A stretch of 33,251 nt of DNA from Candidatus Parcubacteria bacterium (GTDB taxonomy: Bacteria > Patescibacteriota > Patescibacteriia > Magasanikbacterales > UBA922). The position numbers and the translations under genes are program-made. The notes below the pieces were generated by a model. That model was not told where the DNA came from and ran no database searches. It was given only the letters and a program-made list of their open reading frames with translations. Positions within the stretch are counted from its first letter, which is position 1. Each line of letters opens with the position of its first letter. This document shows positions 18,488 to 27,434 of the stretch, one piece after another. The stretch lies in NCBI GenBank assembly GCA_002869205.1, contig PKTJ01000017.1:1-33251 (forward strand), read 5' to 3'.

Positions 18488-19498
18488 TTAATCAAGATTT
18501 TGCAAAAAATCCTTAAATGCTCTACGGGGGTCATGTTTACTTGTGACACAATGATACACCACATGTGCAAATGGTGCGTGTATATGATATTTACGTACCA
18601 AACGGACCAAACATCGTGCCGCATCCACACCCTCTACCGTCTGGGTAATCTTTTTCAAAGATTGCGAAGCGGTATATCCTTTTCCCAAAAATTCACCAAA
18701 CGTACGATTGCGACTATCCGAACAAAGAGAGGTTCCTATAAGATCCCCTATTCCTGCCAAATGATATGCTGTCTGACGTTTTCCACCCATTGCATATATA
18801 AGATCTGAAATTTCTCTAAGCGCATAGGTCAAAAGTGCTGCTTTTGTATTGAGCCCATATCCCAGACCATCACACATACCAATCGCTATACTGTATACGT
18901 TTTTAAACGATCCACCAACCTCCACGCCTATCACATCGGCTGTTGGTACAAGTCGAACATAGTCATTCTCCATCACGTCACGGACACGTGTAATAGCGCG
19001 ACGATTTTTTGAAGCAATATTCATTGCAGTAAATTGTTTTTTTACCATCTGACCGGCAACAGCTGGACCTGAGATAGTAGCTACATTTTTACGCAACTTT
19101 GGTCGCACATGCTTCATAATAATATGCGGTATGAGACGTAAATTCTGCGGCTCCACGCCCTTTGACACATCCACTATTACAGCATCATGAGCAATACTGC
19201 GTGCAGCAAATGATATAGTGTGTTCAAGAGCCCCACTTGGAATGACAAGAAATACAACATGTGCGTCTTCTAATGCTTCGTGAATCACATACTTTGGTAC
19301 AATATTTTTTGAAAGCTTCACTCCTTTGAGATATTTTTTATTTTCTCTAAATTTTTCAATTTGTTTTAAGGGCAAAGAATCGCCTTCCCAATTCCATATA
19401 CGTACTTCATGTCCATTGTCAGCCAAAACCTGGGCCACTGCTGTGCCCATATTCCCCGCTCCAAGGACGGTTACGATCTGTTTTACTTTTTTCTTCAT
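18488..19498 (-). CDS. gpsA: Glycerol-3-phosphate dehydrogenase [NAD(P)+]
   Basis: VTVLGAGNMGTAVAQVLADNGHEVRIW, ISGPAVAGQM, GVEVGGSFKNVYSIAIGMCDGLGYGLNTKAALLTYALREI, AGIGDLIGTSLCSDSRNRTFGEFLGKG. Confidence 0.96.
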   Translation of the reverse strand: MKKKVKQIVTVLGAGNMGTAVAQVLADNGHEVRIWNWEGDSLPLKQIEKFRENKKYLKGVKLSKNIVPKYVIHEALEDAHVVFLVIPSGALEHTISFAARSIAHDAVIVDVSKGVEPQNLRLIPHIIMKHVRPKLRKNVATISGPAVAGQMVKKQFTAMNIASKNRRAITRVRDVMENDYVRLVPTADVIGVEVGGSFKNVYSIAIGMCDGLGYGLNTKAALLTYALREISDLIYAMGGKRQTAYHLAGIGDLIGTSLCSDSRNRTFGEFLGKGYTASQSLKKITQTVEGVDAARCLVRLVRKYHIHAPFAHVVYHCVTSKHDPRRAFKDFLQNLD

Positions 19499-19507
19499 AC
19501 TTCTTTG

Positions 19508-19607
19508 ATATTCTGATTTCCAGATAATCCAGATTTACAGATATTTTATCCGTAAATCTGGATTATTCCCGAAGGTGAATGCCCAAGGGGTATCCGTATA
19601 TCAGTAT
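19508..19607. repeat. Long palindromic intergenic repeat, copy 2 (with ~24-nt insertion)
   Basis: CCAGATAATCCAGATTTACAGATATTTTATCCGTAAATCTGGATTATTCC...TATCCGTATATCAGTAT. Confidence 0.8.
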
Positions 19608-20420
19608 CTAAATAAGATACACAAGAATCAAAACACCAATAACAACCCTATATACAACAAATGGTGCAAAACTCCATTTCTGGATAATCTTCATAAGACC
19701 AGTAATGGCAAAAAAACCACTCACCACCGCACTTATAAATCCAATAATCAGTGGCAACATAGCAACATTACCTAATCCGTTTTGAGCTAATTCTAACACT
19801 TGTAAGAGTCCTGCAAGTGCAATCACAGGGATGCTCATAAGAAATGAAAATTCTGCAGCTGATTTTTTATCAAATTTTGAGAATAGCCCTGCCGTCATCG
19901 TAATACCTGATCTACTCGTTCCAGGAATTAGTGCGATAGCCTGCGCGCAACCGATAAACAATGTTTGCTTCCAGTCTGTTGAATCTAAATTCTTTCTTCT
20001 TTCTACTATATTCTTTCTACTATACCTGTCAGCAAAAAATAACATAATTCCCCAAAATATAAGCCCAAAAGCAATAACAGAAGTCGAACGCAAATTGGTT
20101 TCTATCCAATTATCAAACAACAAACCAACTACTCCGGCAGGGATAATACTAAGTATCAACAACCATCCTAACTTGCGGTCTTGTTTCATCTCCGTTCGCC
20201 TATAGAGAAATACTGCACGTAGAATACTCCAAATCTTTTTTCTAAAATAAACAACAACTGCCAACAATGTACCAAGATGCATAATCGTATCAAACGCAAG
20301 ACCTTGGTCTACCCACCCAAACAACTTGGGTATAAACACAAGATGCCCCGAACTAGAAATCGGCAAAAATTCAGTAACCCCTTGGATCACTCCTAAAACT
20401 ATGGCTTGTATAATAGACAT
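19608..20420 (-). CDS. uppP: Undecaprenyl-diphosphatase UppP/BacA
   Basis: VLGVIQGVTEFLPISSSGHLVFIPKLFG, AQAIALIPGTSRSGITMTAGL. Confidence 0.96.
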   Translation of the reverse strand: MSIIQAIVLGVIQGVTEFLPISSSGHLVFIPKLFGWVDQGLAFDTIMHLGTLLAVVVYFRKKIWSILRAVFLYRRTEMKQDRKLGWLLILSIIPAGVVGLLFDNWIETNLRSTSVIAFGLIFWGIMLFFADRYSRKNIVERRKNLDSTDWKQTLFIGCAQAIALIPGTSRSGITMTAGLFSKFDKKSAAEFSFLMSIPVIALAGLLQVLELAQNGLGNVAMLPLIIGFISAVVSGFFAITGLMKIIQKWSFAPFVVYRVVIGVLILVYLI

Positions 20421-20545
20421 ATAGCTAAATTATACCACAAATAACTCATTTTTTGAATAAAATATGGCATATCTTACACACATAAGTGCTATCTTGTATT
20501 TTACGTATATTTTACTATGTTTTTGCCCATTTATTGGGTATACTA

Positions 20546-20574
20546 TTGACATTACCTCCAAAATATGGTAAAGT
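20546..20574 (+). promoter_or_regulatory. Candidate promoter of GC-rich cassette
   Basis: TTGACA (20546-20551), 17-nt spacer, TAAAGT (20569-20574). Confidence 0.65.
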
Positions 20575-20584
20575 CGCGCGTCTC

Positions 20585-21043
20585 GCAGGTGGAGCTGCTA
20601 GGCAAAACGACGTGCTGGCGAAGACTTATATTCGCCATAAGGAGGAATCATGGATGGACGTAACATCCTTCGACCCCTCGTGGGTCTGCTCATTCTCGTC
20701 GCCGTCAGCCTCGCGGCCCACGGTGCATGGAACATTCAACAAGGGGCGGCTTTTGAAGCCGCCACTTCGACGGTGACCTTCACCGACACGAACGCCGACC
20801 AGGCGTGGGCGCACAACGAAGCTCGTGCGAACCAGCTCACCAAGACCTCTACCGCAGGGGTTGTGGAAGTCTGGGTCGCGATCGGCCTCGTGGCCCTCGC
20901 CATCGGGACTTATTACTACCGTCGCAAGGACGGTATCACCCTGCGAGAAATCGCGGCCATGTTCTAGGAGGGCTCGCCTATGGACACGTACGATTCGCGC
21001 GCCGACCTTTCTACGGACGGCGCCACCGGGCAGCTCCACCTGC
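20585..21043. repeat. 14-bp perfect inverted repeat bounding GC-rich cassette
   Basis: GCAGGTGGAGCTGC (20585-20598) and its exact reverse complement GCAGCTCCACCTGC (21030-21043). Confidence 0.85.
20650..20967 (+). CDS. Small two-TM membrane protein, GC-rich codon usage
   Basis: 105-aa ORF preceded by AAGGAGGAATC-ATG; strongly GC-biased third positions; hydrophobic segments at both ends. Confidence 0.7.
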   Translation: MDGRNILRPLVGLLILVAVSLAAHGAWNIQQGAAFEAATSTVTFTDTNADQAWAHNEARANQLTKTSTAGVVEVWVAIGLVALAIGTYYYRRKDGITLREIAAMF

Positions 21044-21060
21044 CCATCTCTCCTATATGA
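20980..21060 (+). CDS. Small ORF MDTYDSRADLSTDGATGQLHLPISPI
   Basis: 26-aa ORF with AGGAGG 7 nt upstream, immediately downstream of the 105-aa ORF. Confidence 0.4.
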   Translation: MDTYDSRADLSTDGATGQLHLPISPI

Positions 21061-21086
21061 ATATATCTATGTTCATAAAGGAAAAT

Positions 21087-21117
21087 AAAAAACCGCTCAA
21101 TTATGAGACGGTTTTTT
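21087..21117. terminator. Bidirectional terminator between cassette and metK
   Basis: AAAACCGCTCA-ATTA-TGAGaCGGTTTTTT. Confidence 0.8.
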
Positions 21118-21130
21118 GTTTACATTGTTT

Positions 21131-22288
21131 TTATGACACTTTTGCTTTCAGCTCGTCCACTTTATCTATTTTCTCCCACGGAAATTCATCTCTTCCAAAA
21201 TGTCCATAACTAGCTGTTGGTTTATATATTGGGCGCTTGAGATCAAGGGTTTCAATAATGCCCGCAGGAGTAAGGTCAAAGACTTCTCTCACCACTTCAG
21301 TTAATTTTTCTTGATCAACTTTTCCTGTGCCAAAGGTATCTACGAGGACACTTGTCGGCTCTGGATAACCAATTGCATATGAGAGCTGCACTTCACACTC
21401 GTCTGCCAGATCAGCAGCAACGATATTTTTGGCAACATAGCGAGCCATGTATGCTCCTGAACGATCTTGCTTGTTTGGTACTTTCCCAGAAAACGCTCCG
21501 CCGCCATGACGACCACGACCACCATACGTATCTACGATGATCTTGCGACCAGTCACACCTGTGTCACCCTGCGGCCCACCAATAATAAACACACCAGTCT
21601 CATTGATATAATATTTGGTATTTTCATCACAATACTCTCCACAAATAGGATCTATAATTTCACGTTTAACATCTGTACGAATCTGTTCAAGTGTAACTCC
21701 TGGATCATGTTGTGTGGCAATGACTACTGCGTCGACACGTTTTGGTTTACCGTCCTCATACTCCACCGTAACCTGACTTTTGCCATCTGGACGCAAATAT
21801 GCCAGTTCACCCTTTTTGCGAACACGTGCAAGACGCTTGGTAAGACCATGAGCAAGCATGATTGGTAATGGCATAAACTCTTCTGTTTCTTTGCAAGCAA
21901 ACCCAAACATCATACCTTGATCCCCTGCTCCCTGAGCTTTGTGAGGATGACCTTCAGCCTCTTTTTCACCTTGTGCAATATCTGGGCTTTGTTCATCCAC
22001 AGCGACCATGACACCACAACTCTTATAATCAATACCGTATTCAGCATTGGTGTACCCAATATCTTTTAATGTACCTCGCACAATAGATGGAATATCTACA
22101 TATGTTTTGGTGGTTATTTCACCACCAACCACTACAAGACCTGTTGTCGTAAAAACCTCACAACAACATGCCCCATCAGGATCGTCTGTAAGAACTGCGT
22201 CAAGAACTGCATCTGAAATTTGATCACAAATCTTATCTGGATGACCTTCGGTCACAGACTCAGATGTGAATAAATATTTTTCTGCCAT
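21131..22288 (-). CDS. metK: S-adenosylmethionine synthase
   Basis: [73 protein letters not shown]. Confidence 0.98.
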   Translation of the reverse strand: MAEKYLFTSESVTEGHPDKICDQISDAVLDAVLTDDPDGACCCEVFTTTGLVVVGGEITTKTYVDIPSIVRGTLKDIGYTNAEYGIDYKSCGVMVAVDEQSPDIAQGEKEAEGHPHKAQGAGDQGMMFGFACKETEEFMPLPIMLAHGLTKRLARVRKKGELAYLRPDGKSQVTVEYEDGKPKRVDAVVIATQHDPGVTLEQIRTDVKREIIDPICGEYCDENTKYYINETGVFIIGGPQGDTGVTGRKIIVDTYGGRGRHGGGAFSGKVPNKQDRSGAYMARYVAKNIVAADLADECEVQLSYAIGYPEPTSVLVDTFGTGKVDQEKLTEVVREVFDLTPAGIIETLDLKRPIYKPTASYGHFGRDEFPWEKIDKVDELKAKVS

Positions 22289-22290
22289 AC

Positions 22291-22424
22291 AAAAAAACGC
22301 GTTAAAGCGTTTTGGAAGATAGACACACCCGCCAAAATATGACGAAGGCGGGAAGGAAGTTGTTGAGCAGTAATCCCTCTAATAGGGATAAAACCAACCA
22401 ACAACTAACACCATTCTCCAAAAC
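22291..22424 (-). promoter_or_regulatory. Structured metK leader with overlapping terminator-like hairpin (candidate riboswitch/attenuator)
   Basis: Plus coordinates: P1 22309-22316/22417-22424; P2 22358-22365/22399-22406 with inner stem 22373-22378/22384-22389; P3 22328-22333/22347-22352; terminator stem 22294-22300/22307-22313 with U tract before ATG. Confidence 0.65.
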
Positions 22425-22433
22425 ACATAAATT

Positions 22434-22462
22434 ATTGTAAATGTATACTAAAACAATTTCAA
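22434..22462 (-). promoter_or_regulatory. metK promoter
   Basis: On minus strand TTGAAA-N17-TACAAT, start predicted about 10 nt before P1. Confidence 0.65.
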
Positions 22463-23281
22463 TTATTTGTCAACCTTCTTGAGACCTAATATTTGCTCAA
22501 TATCTGAATATTCAGTAATAATAATACGATGTAATTCTAACAAATCATCTAAGTTTTGTTCTATATTTCCTTTTATAGTTAGACCTACTTTATACCCCGC
22601 TTCACGCGCAATATCTTTTACATCCTCATCATACAAACCAAAAGGATATGCAATCACCTCGACTTGTTTTTCCAAAACACTTTCTAGATATTCTTTACTT
22701 TTTTGTAACTCCGCTAGGGCCTCATCTCGAGATATTCTGGTTAAATATACGTGATACTTTGTATGAGACTCAAAATCCACAAGACCAGTATTGTGCATTT
22801 CTTTTATTTATTCGGCACTCAACCAATCACCACCTCTCACACCAGTCATAATATGCATTGTTGCTTTTATATTATATTTTTGTAATAACGGAAACACAAC
22901 TTCATAAAAATCTTTTGCACCATCATCAAAGGTCAAAACAATGGACTTTTCTGGAAGTTTCTTCTGTGCTAAAAAATTAAGCAGCTCAGTCGAAGTCAAT
23001 GCAGTATAATCATTGTCTTGAATAATGCGCAAAATATTTTCAAACTTTTCTTCTGATGTGTACCAAGTCTTAGCACTGTCACTTAAATTTGCAGGTGGAT
23101 TACCTACATGATGCAAAGCGAGTATAGGAAGAAAAAAAGAATCTTCTATATACACAAAAGACTCTTCTGGTTCCATGACACTGTCATTAGTTTTTTCTGG
23201 AACTTCCACTGGGTCATCTGATGGGACTAGTGTGCATCCCGAAGATAAAATAAATAATATTATAATAAAAAAACGAGCCAT
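22463..23281 (-). pseudogene. Polysaccharide deacetylase lipoprotein interrupted by in-frame TAA
   Basis: 22808-23281 (lipobox SSGC, LTFDDGAKDFYEVVFPLLQKYNIKATM) ends at TAA 22808-22810; same frame continues IKEMHNTGLVDFESHTKYH...VEVIAYPFGLYDEDVKDIAREAGYKVGLTI. Confidence 0.8.
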
Positions 23282-23284
23282 ACC

Positions 23285-24157
23285 TTATTTCAAAAAATAA
23301 ATACTTATGATACCCAGGACAAACGGTACTATCATTCGTTTGGTAATCTTTTCTTTGAAGAAAAAAACACCCATCAATGTGAGAACCATTATCATGCCAA
23401 CCGTGACAACTGATAGAACCTGAGTCGCACTTGACTGAGACAACGCAACATAGAGAGAAGACATAGCCGTAGAAATAAACAAACCAATAACCAATGTTCC
23501 TACCATTTTTTTCCAACCAATAAAAATTGTTTTTCTGGAAAAAACACATAGCAGAGAAATCGCAAACAAAGATCCAATATATTGTAAACGCAACACAGAT
23601 AAGGGGTCATATTCGGTAACTGCATACTTCACAATAAACTTTGCAAATCCCATTACAAAAATATGCACCGTAATCCACTTAATCCATACACTGTGATCAA
23701 AAGTCTCTTCTGAACCTCGATGCGTTTTCTTCTGATAAAACAAAAAGACGGTGACGATGATAAGCAGTAAGCCTAACAATCTCTGTATGCCATCAAAGCT
23801 AGAAAAAGAAATAAGTTCGTACTCCTGCAAAAATATCACTGCCAAAATAATCGTGATAAAATTCGCCACCTTTGTCATGACACTTGTCTTGGACAAAGAC
23901 TGTTTTTTTGCGTGATATGTAGAAGTGACCGCAATTGCAAATAAAAAACCAATTCCTAAAAACCATATTGGTATATCAAAAAAACCAACATCTGGTTTCA
24001 ATAACTTGATATAAATTGTCGTAGTGATGATCGAGGCAATGTACTGATAAAACAAAATTTGATATGGATGAATCTTGTGGACAAAAACCTTACCTATGTA
24101 TTGTCCAAATGACATGGACACAACATACCCGATCACCAAAAAATGCCAAAATTCCAT
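23285..24157 (-). CDS. EamA/DMT-type transporter
   Basis: About 10 hydrophobic segments, EamA-like architecture. Confidence 0.7.
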   Translation of the reverse strand: MEFWHFLVIGYVVSMSFGQYIGKVFVHKIHPYQILFYQYIASIITTTIYIKLLKPDVGFFDIPIWFLGIGFLFAIAVTSTYHAKKQSLSKTSVMTKVANFITIILAVIFLQEYELISFSSFDGIQRLLGLLLIIVTVFLFYQKKTHRGSEETFDHSVWIKWITVHIFVMGFAKFIVKYAVTEYDPLSVLRLQYIGSLFAISLLCVFSRKTIFIGWKKMVGTLVIGLFISTAMSSLYVALSQSSATQVLSVVTVGMIMVLTLMGVFFFKEKITKRMIVPFVLGIISIYFLK

Positions 24158-24161
24158 ATAA

Positions 24162-25358
24162 TTAAAACAGCTTCACGACACTGTACACTGCGCCCACAGA
24201 AAGTGCGAGCATCAAAAACGCGATAAGTAAAAATGTGTGATGTAAATTATATCTGCTCTTCTTAAGATGTCCGAGTTGCTTAGCGCGCCAATAGATCAGT
24301 ACCTGCATGAGCATAGACACACTCATAAACACACCACCAACAATATCAATTGCTTGGATAAAATGTCGTATACCAAGTAAAAATATAAAAAATGGAACAC
24401 AAATAACAATCAACAGTGAGACCATTTTTGATAATTTATAGTCCCATACCAGCGAATCTTTGAGTGCCGTACCCATAATGAGAAAAGTTGTACCCATGGC
24501 GATCACCGCAAAAATATTTCCAAAAAACAACATACTCTTACCAACCACACGACCAAGTCCCAATGTCGCCACTTCCGTCGTTTCCACACCTGTCACACCA
24601 ACAGTCACGAGGGCAAATAATGCATAAATTGCCATCACAATAAGCCCTGCAATAATAATGGCTTTTTTGTAACTCAAATCCCTATCCTTGAGAACTGAAT
24701 GAGCTTCAATAACAACAGCACTACTACTATATGCAAATAATATAACTCCATAAGGAAAGAAAAGGTATGCAAGATCATGATATGTAGTATTGTTCAAATC
24801 TACATGAGGCGCACTGTAGAGTGCCATAATAATAATGATTGCCAAAATTCCAAGACTTAAAAAAAACTCGACAGTCTTCACGGTATTAAACCCAACAATA
24901 ATGAGGAAATTGGCAATGACAAAAAATACAATACTCCACACAAAACTAGAACCCCCAAACAACTCTGCAAGCACTTCTCCTTCACCAATAGTAAACACAA
25001 CAAGCACACCAAGTAACGTGAGATACACAAATATGGTCATGAGCACCTCACCAAACCAACCAAGATATTTTCGTGCCAACCCAACCAAATGTAATTTTTC
25101 TCTCGTCCGGACAACAATCTCTCCCACCATCACATTGAGACCAATCATAAGTAGCCCAATGCACACGACATAAATCATACCAACGCTAACACCGACTTTA
25201 GAAACCGCATAGGGAATACCTAAAATTCCTGCACCAATCGTACCGCTAACAATAAGTGCAATGGTTTGAAAAAAAGAAAGCTGGCGTTTGAATATTCCTC
25301 TGTGCTCAACTACAGGCACTTCTTCCTTAATACTGTAAGGTTTTTTTCGTATGAGCAT
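24162..25358 (-). CDS. Amino-acid permease (aromatic amino acid/APC-like)
   Basis: IALIVSGTIGAGILGIPYAVSKVGVSVGMIY and ~11 TM segments. Confidence 0.8.
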   Translation of the reverse strand: MLIRKKPYSIKEEVPVVEHRGIFKRQLSFFQTIALIVSGTIGAGILGIPYAVSKVGVSVGMIYVVCIGLLMIGLNVMVGEIVVRTREKLHLVGLARKYLGWFGEVLMTIFVYLTLLGVLVVFTIGEGEVLAELFGGSSFVWSIVFFVIANFLIIVGFNTVKTVEFFLSLGILAIIIIMALYSAPHVDLNNTTYHDLAYLFFPYGVILFAYSSSAVVIEAHSVLKDRDLSYKKAIIIAGLIVMAIYALFALVTVGVTGVETTEVATLGLGRVVGKSMLFFGNIFAVIAMGTTFLIMGTALKDSLVWDYKLSKMVSLLIVICVPFFIFLLGIRHFIQAIDIVGGVFMSVSMLMQVLIYWRAKQLGHLKKSRYNLHHTFLLIAFLMLALSVGAVYSVVKLF

Positions 25359-25362
25359 ACTG

Positions 25363-26355
25363 CTATTTCATTTTATTTTTTATAATATCCCAATATCGGG
25401 CGTCATCATGTTTTTCACGCATCCAATACCACCACTCAACACCCCATAGGTATGTACGGCGTACACCAATTCGTTCTGTGTAATCAATGTGTTTTTGTAT
25501 ACGATCAATATTCATAGTCTTTTCCTGTTCTTCAATCGGCGTATCATCTGGAGTCGAATCTGTAAACCAGGGTTCTGCCTGAAGTTCTGCTACGTACATT
25601 TGCTCCATAGGAATACCAAGAAGTCGTGCTTTGAGTCTATAAAAGCTTGCGGGTAGCCAATCATATGTCCAAATATGTCCTTTTGGTGTACGCACGATAC
25701 GATACAGTGTCGTACCAAACAAATCTCCTGCCTTACTCGCTTGGCGCCACGTACTCAGTTCACCACTATCTGTTACCATTACCCAGTGCACTTCGTCGAG
25801 TCGATGCACAAGATCAATCTCTTCATCAACTAGGTCTTCACGAAATTGTGAACACTCACCAAAACGAAATTTTATAAATGGTTCATTTTCAACTTGCCAA
25901 AGTTCTAATGCCTCATGGTTTTTATATCTCTCCACAACCGCCTTATCATAAGCAAGAAGTTTTTCTTCATATTCTTTTTCTGAAAGAGAAACCACCCATT
26001 CTGGCACATGGCATTCTGGCCACCGCGGTGCCTTTTGACCCAACACAAGCGTCACCTTTGTGCCGCGCTCACGCGCATTATCCATCATGAAGTCAACATA
26101 TGAAAAATCATATACACCCTCAACTTTTTCTACATCACTCCACATGGCTGCAATGCGGATATACTCAGGTTTCAATTCATCAAGCATGCTGGTATATACT
26201 TGTTTCCAATCCAAGCCAAGAGACGATGCATGATGATGATTAAAACTTACACCAAAGTCAACCGGATACTTTCGCACGCTCGTTGCGAGTAAAAAAAGAT
26301 ATACAATTGCAATAACGCTTATTATAATAATGAACACAGTCATAGTTTTTTTCAT
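25363..26355 (-). CDS. Glycoside hydrolase-like TIM-barrel protein, membrane anchored
   Basis: N-terminal TM; YIRIAAMWSDVEKVEGVYDFSYVD, ELWQVENEPF, VAELQAEPW. Confidence 0.65.
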   Translation of the reverse strand: MKKTMTVFIIIISVIAIVYLFLLATSVRKYPVDFGVSFNHHHASSLGLDWKQVYTSMLDELKPEYIRIAAMWSDVEKVEGVYDFSYVDFMMDNARERGTKVTLVLGQKAPRWPECHVPEWVVSLSEKEYEEKLLAYDKAVVERYKNHEALELWQVENEPFIKFRFGECSQFREDLVDEEIDLVHRLDEVHWVMVTDSGELSTWRQASKAGDLFGTTLYRIVRTPKGHIWTYDWLPASFYRLKARLLGIPMEQMYVAELQAEPWFTDSTPDDTPIEEQEKTMNIDRIQKHIDYTERIGVRRTYLWGVEWWYWMREKHDDARYWDIIKNKMK

Positions 26356-26443
26356 AAATACAATTTATAAAGTTTGAAAGTTAAAAAGTTCATAAAGAAG
26401 TGATATCACAACTTTCTACTTTATGGACTTTATAAATTTTAAA

Positions 26444-27355
26444 CTAAACGACAAACAACACAGACCCAAACACAACCAACAAAATTGCAACCCACTCTAT
26501 AGCAAGTTCACGCTTGGTAAAATATTCTTTGAAGACTTTTGGTAAAAATTTTGTAAAAAACAAAATTAGCAAAAACATAAGTGCGTACTGCAAGCCACTC
26601 ATAGCAACAACAAGAGAAACCGAACCAATAGCACTAGCGTATTGCAACAAAACGACTGCGAGCACACCTAATATTTTCGTAATGACGACAATGACGCCAG
26701 CATAACGTTTTGCTTTTGTTTTGGGTTTTTCTTTTGTTTTTTTCTTTTTAAATGTTTTGCGCACAGAAGGAAACAGCAAGACAAACAAGCCAACAAGACC
26801 TGTAGTGGCACGTGTCCACACAAAGCCTGTCAAAAATGGATACAGCTCATACAAATACTTTGCACTTACGTGAGAGACAGCAAACAAAATTCCTGAGACA
26901 ACCGCCCACACAAACCCCATATGAATACCTTTGTGTTTGCGAGATTTTTCAAATGACAAAAGAAATGATGCGGTAACCAAAACTACCATGCCGCATATTT
27001 GTAACACACTAAGTTTTTCTTGTAAAAAATAAAATGACAATCCATATGTTGAAATAGTTACCATGGCACCATTCAACGGATTGATGTGTGATGCTTCCCC
27101 GCTCTTTACTGCTTTGTAGAGTGTCCAGAGCCCAAAGCCAAACGCGACACCTGATACGATTGCCCACAACCAATCTACACCGTGTAATAATTCAACACCA
27201 AGTGGCCATGCAAACAGGGCACCAAACATAAAAATAGTTGAATAGAACGTATATACAACAGGCTTACCCACCGACTTGGTGAGTATGAGTTTATCAAGTA
27301 TAAATGTGAGAGCAAGAAAGAAATATCCTGCCAAAGCAATAAAAAACCAAAGCAT
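26444..27355 (-). CDS. EamA/DMT-type transporter
   Basis: Repeated EamA-like TM pattern, INPLNGAMVTISTYGLSFYFLQEKLS. Confidence 0.75.
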   Translation of the reverse strand: MLWFFIALAGYFFLALTFILDKLILTKSVGKPVVYTFYSTIFMFGALFAWPLGVELLHGVDWLWAIVSGVAFGFGLWTLYKAVKSGEASHINPLNGAMVTISTYGLSFYFLQEKLSVLQICGMVVLVTASFLLSFEKSRKHKGIHMGFVWAVVSGILFAVSHVSAKYLYELYPFLTGFVWTRATTGLVGLFVLLFPSVRKTFKKKKTKEKPKTKAKRYAGVIVVITKILGVLAVVLLQYASAIGSVSLVVAMSGLQYALMFLLILFFTKFLPKVFKEYFTKRELAIEWVAILLVVFGSVLFVV

Positions 27356-27434
27356 AAAAAAGTTTATAAAGTTAAAAAGTTGAAAAGTTGAAAGAAAAAA
27401 TACTTTCGAACTTTAAAAACTTTTAACTTTCTAA

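Noticed and set aside
20626-21039. Minus-strand 137-aa ORF and alternative plus frames over the GC-rich cassette
   Set aside because: Shadow ORFs caused by GC-rich sequence; the 20650-20967 frame has the SD, GC3 bias and sensible hydrophobic segments.
22289-22424. SAM-I riboswitch or T-box upstream of metK
   Set aside because: Conserved sequences of these classes are not visible, although a structured leader is present; reported as an unclassified candidate instead.
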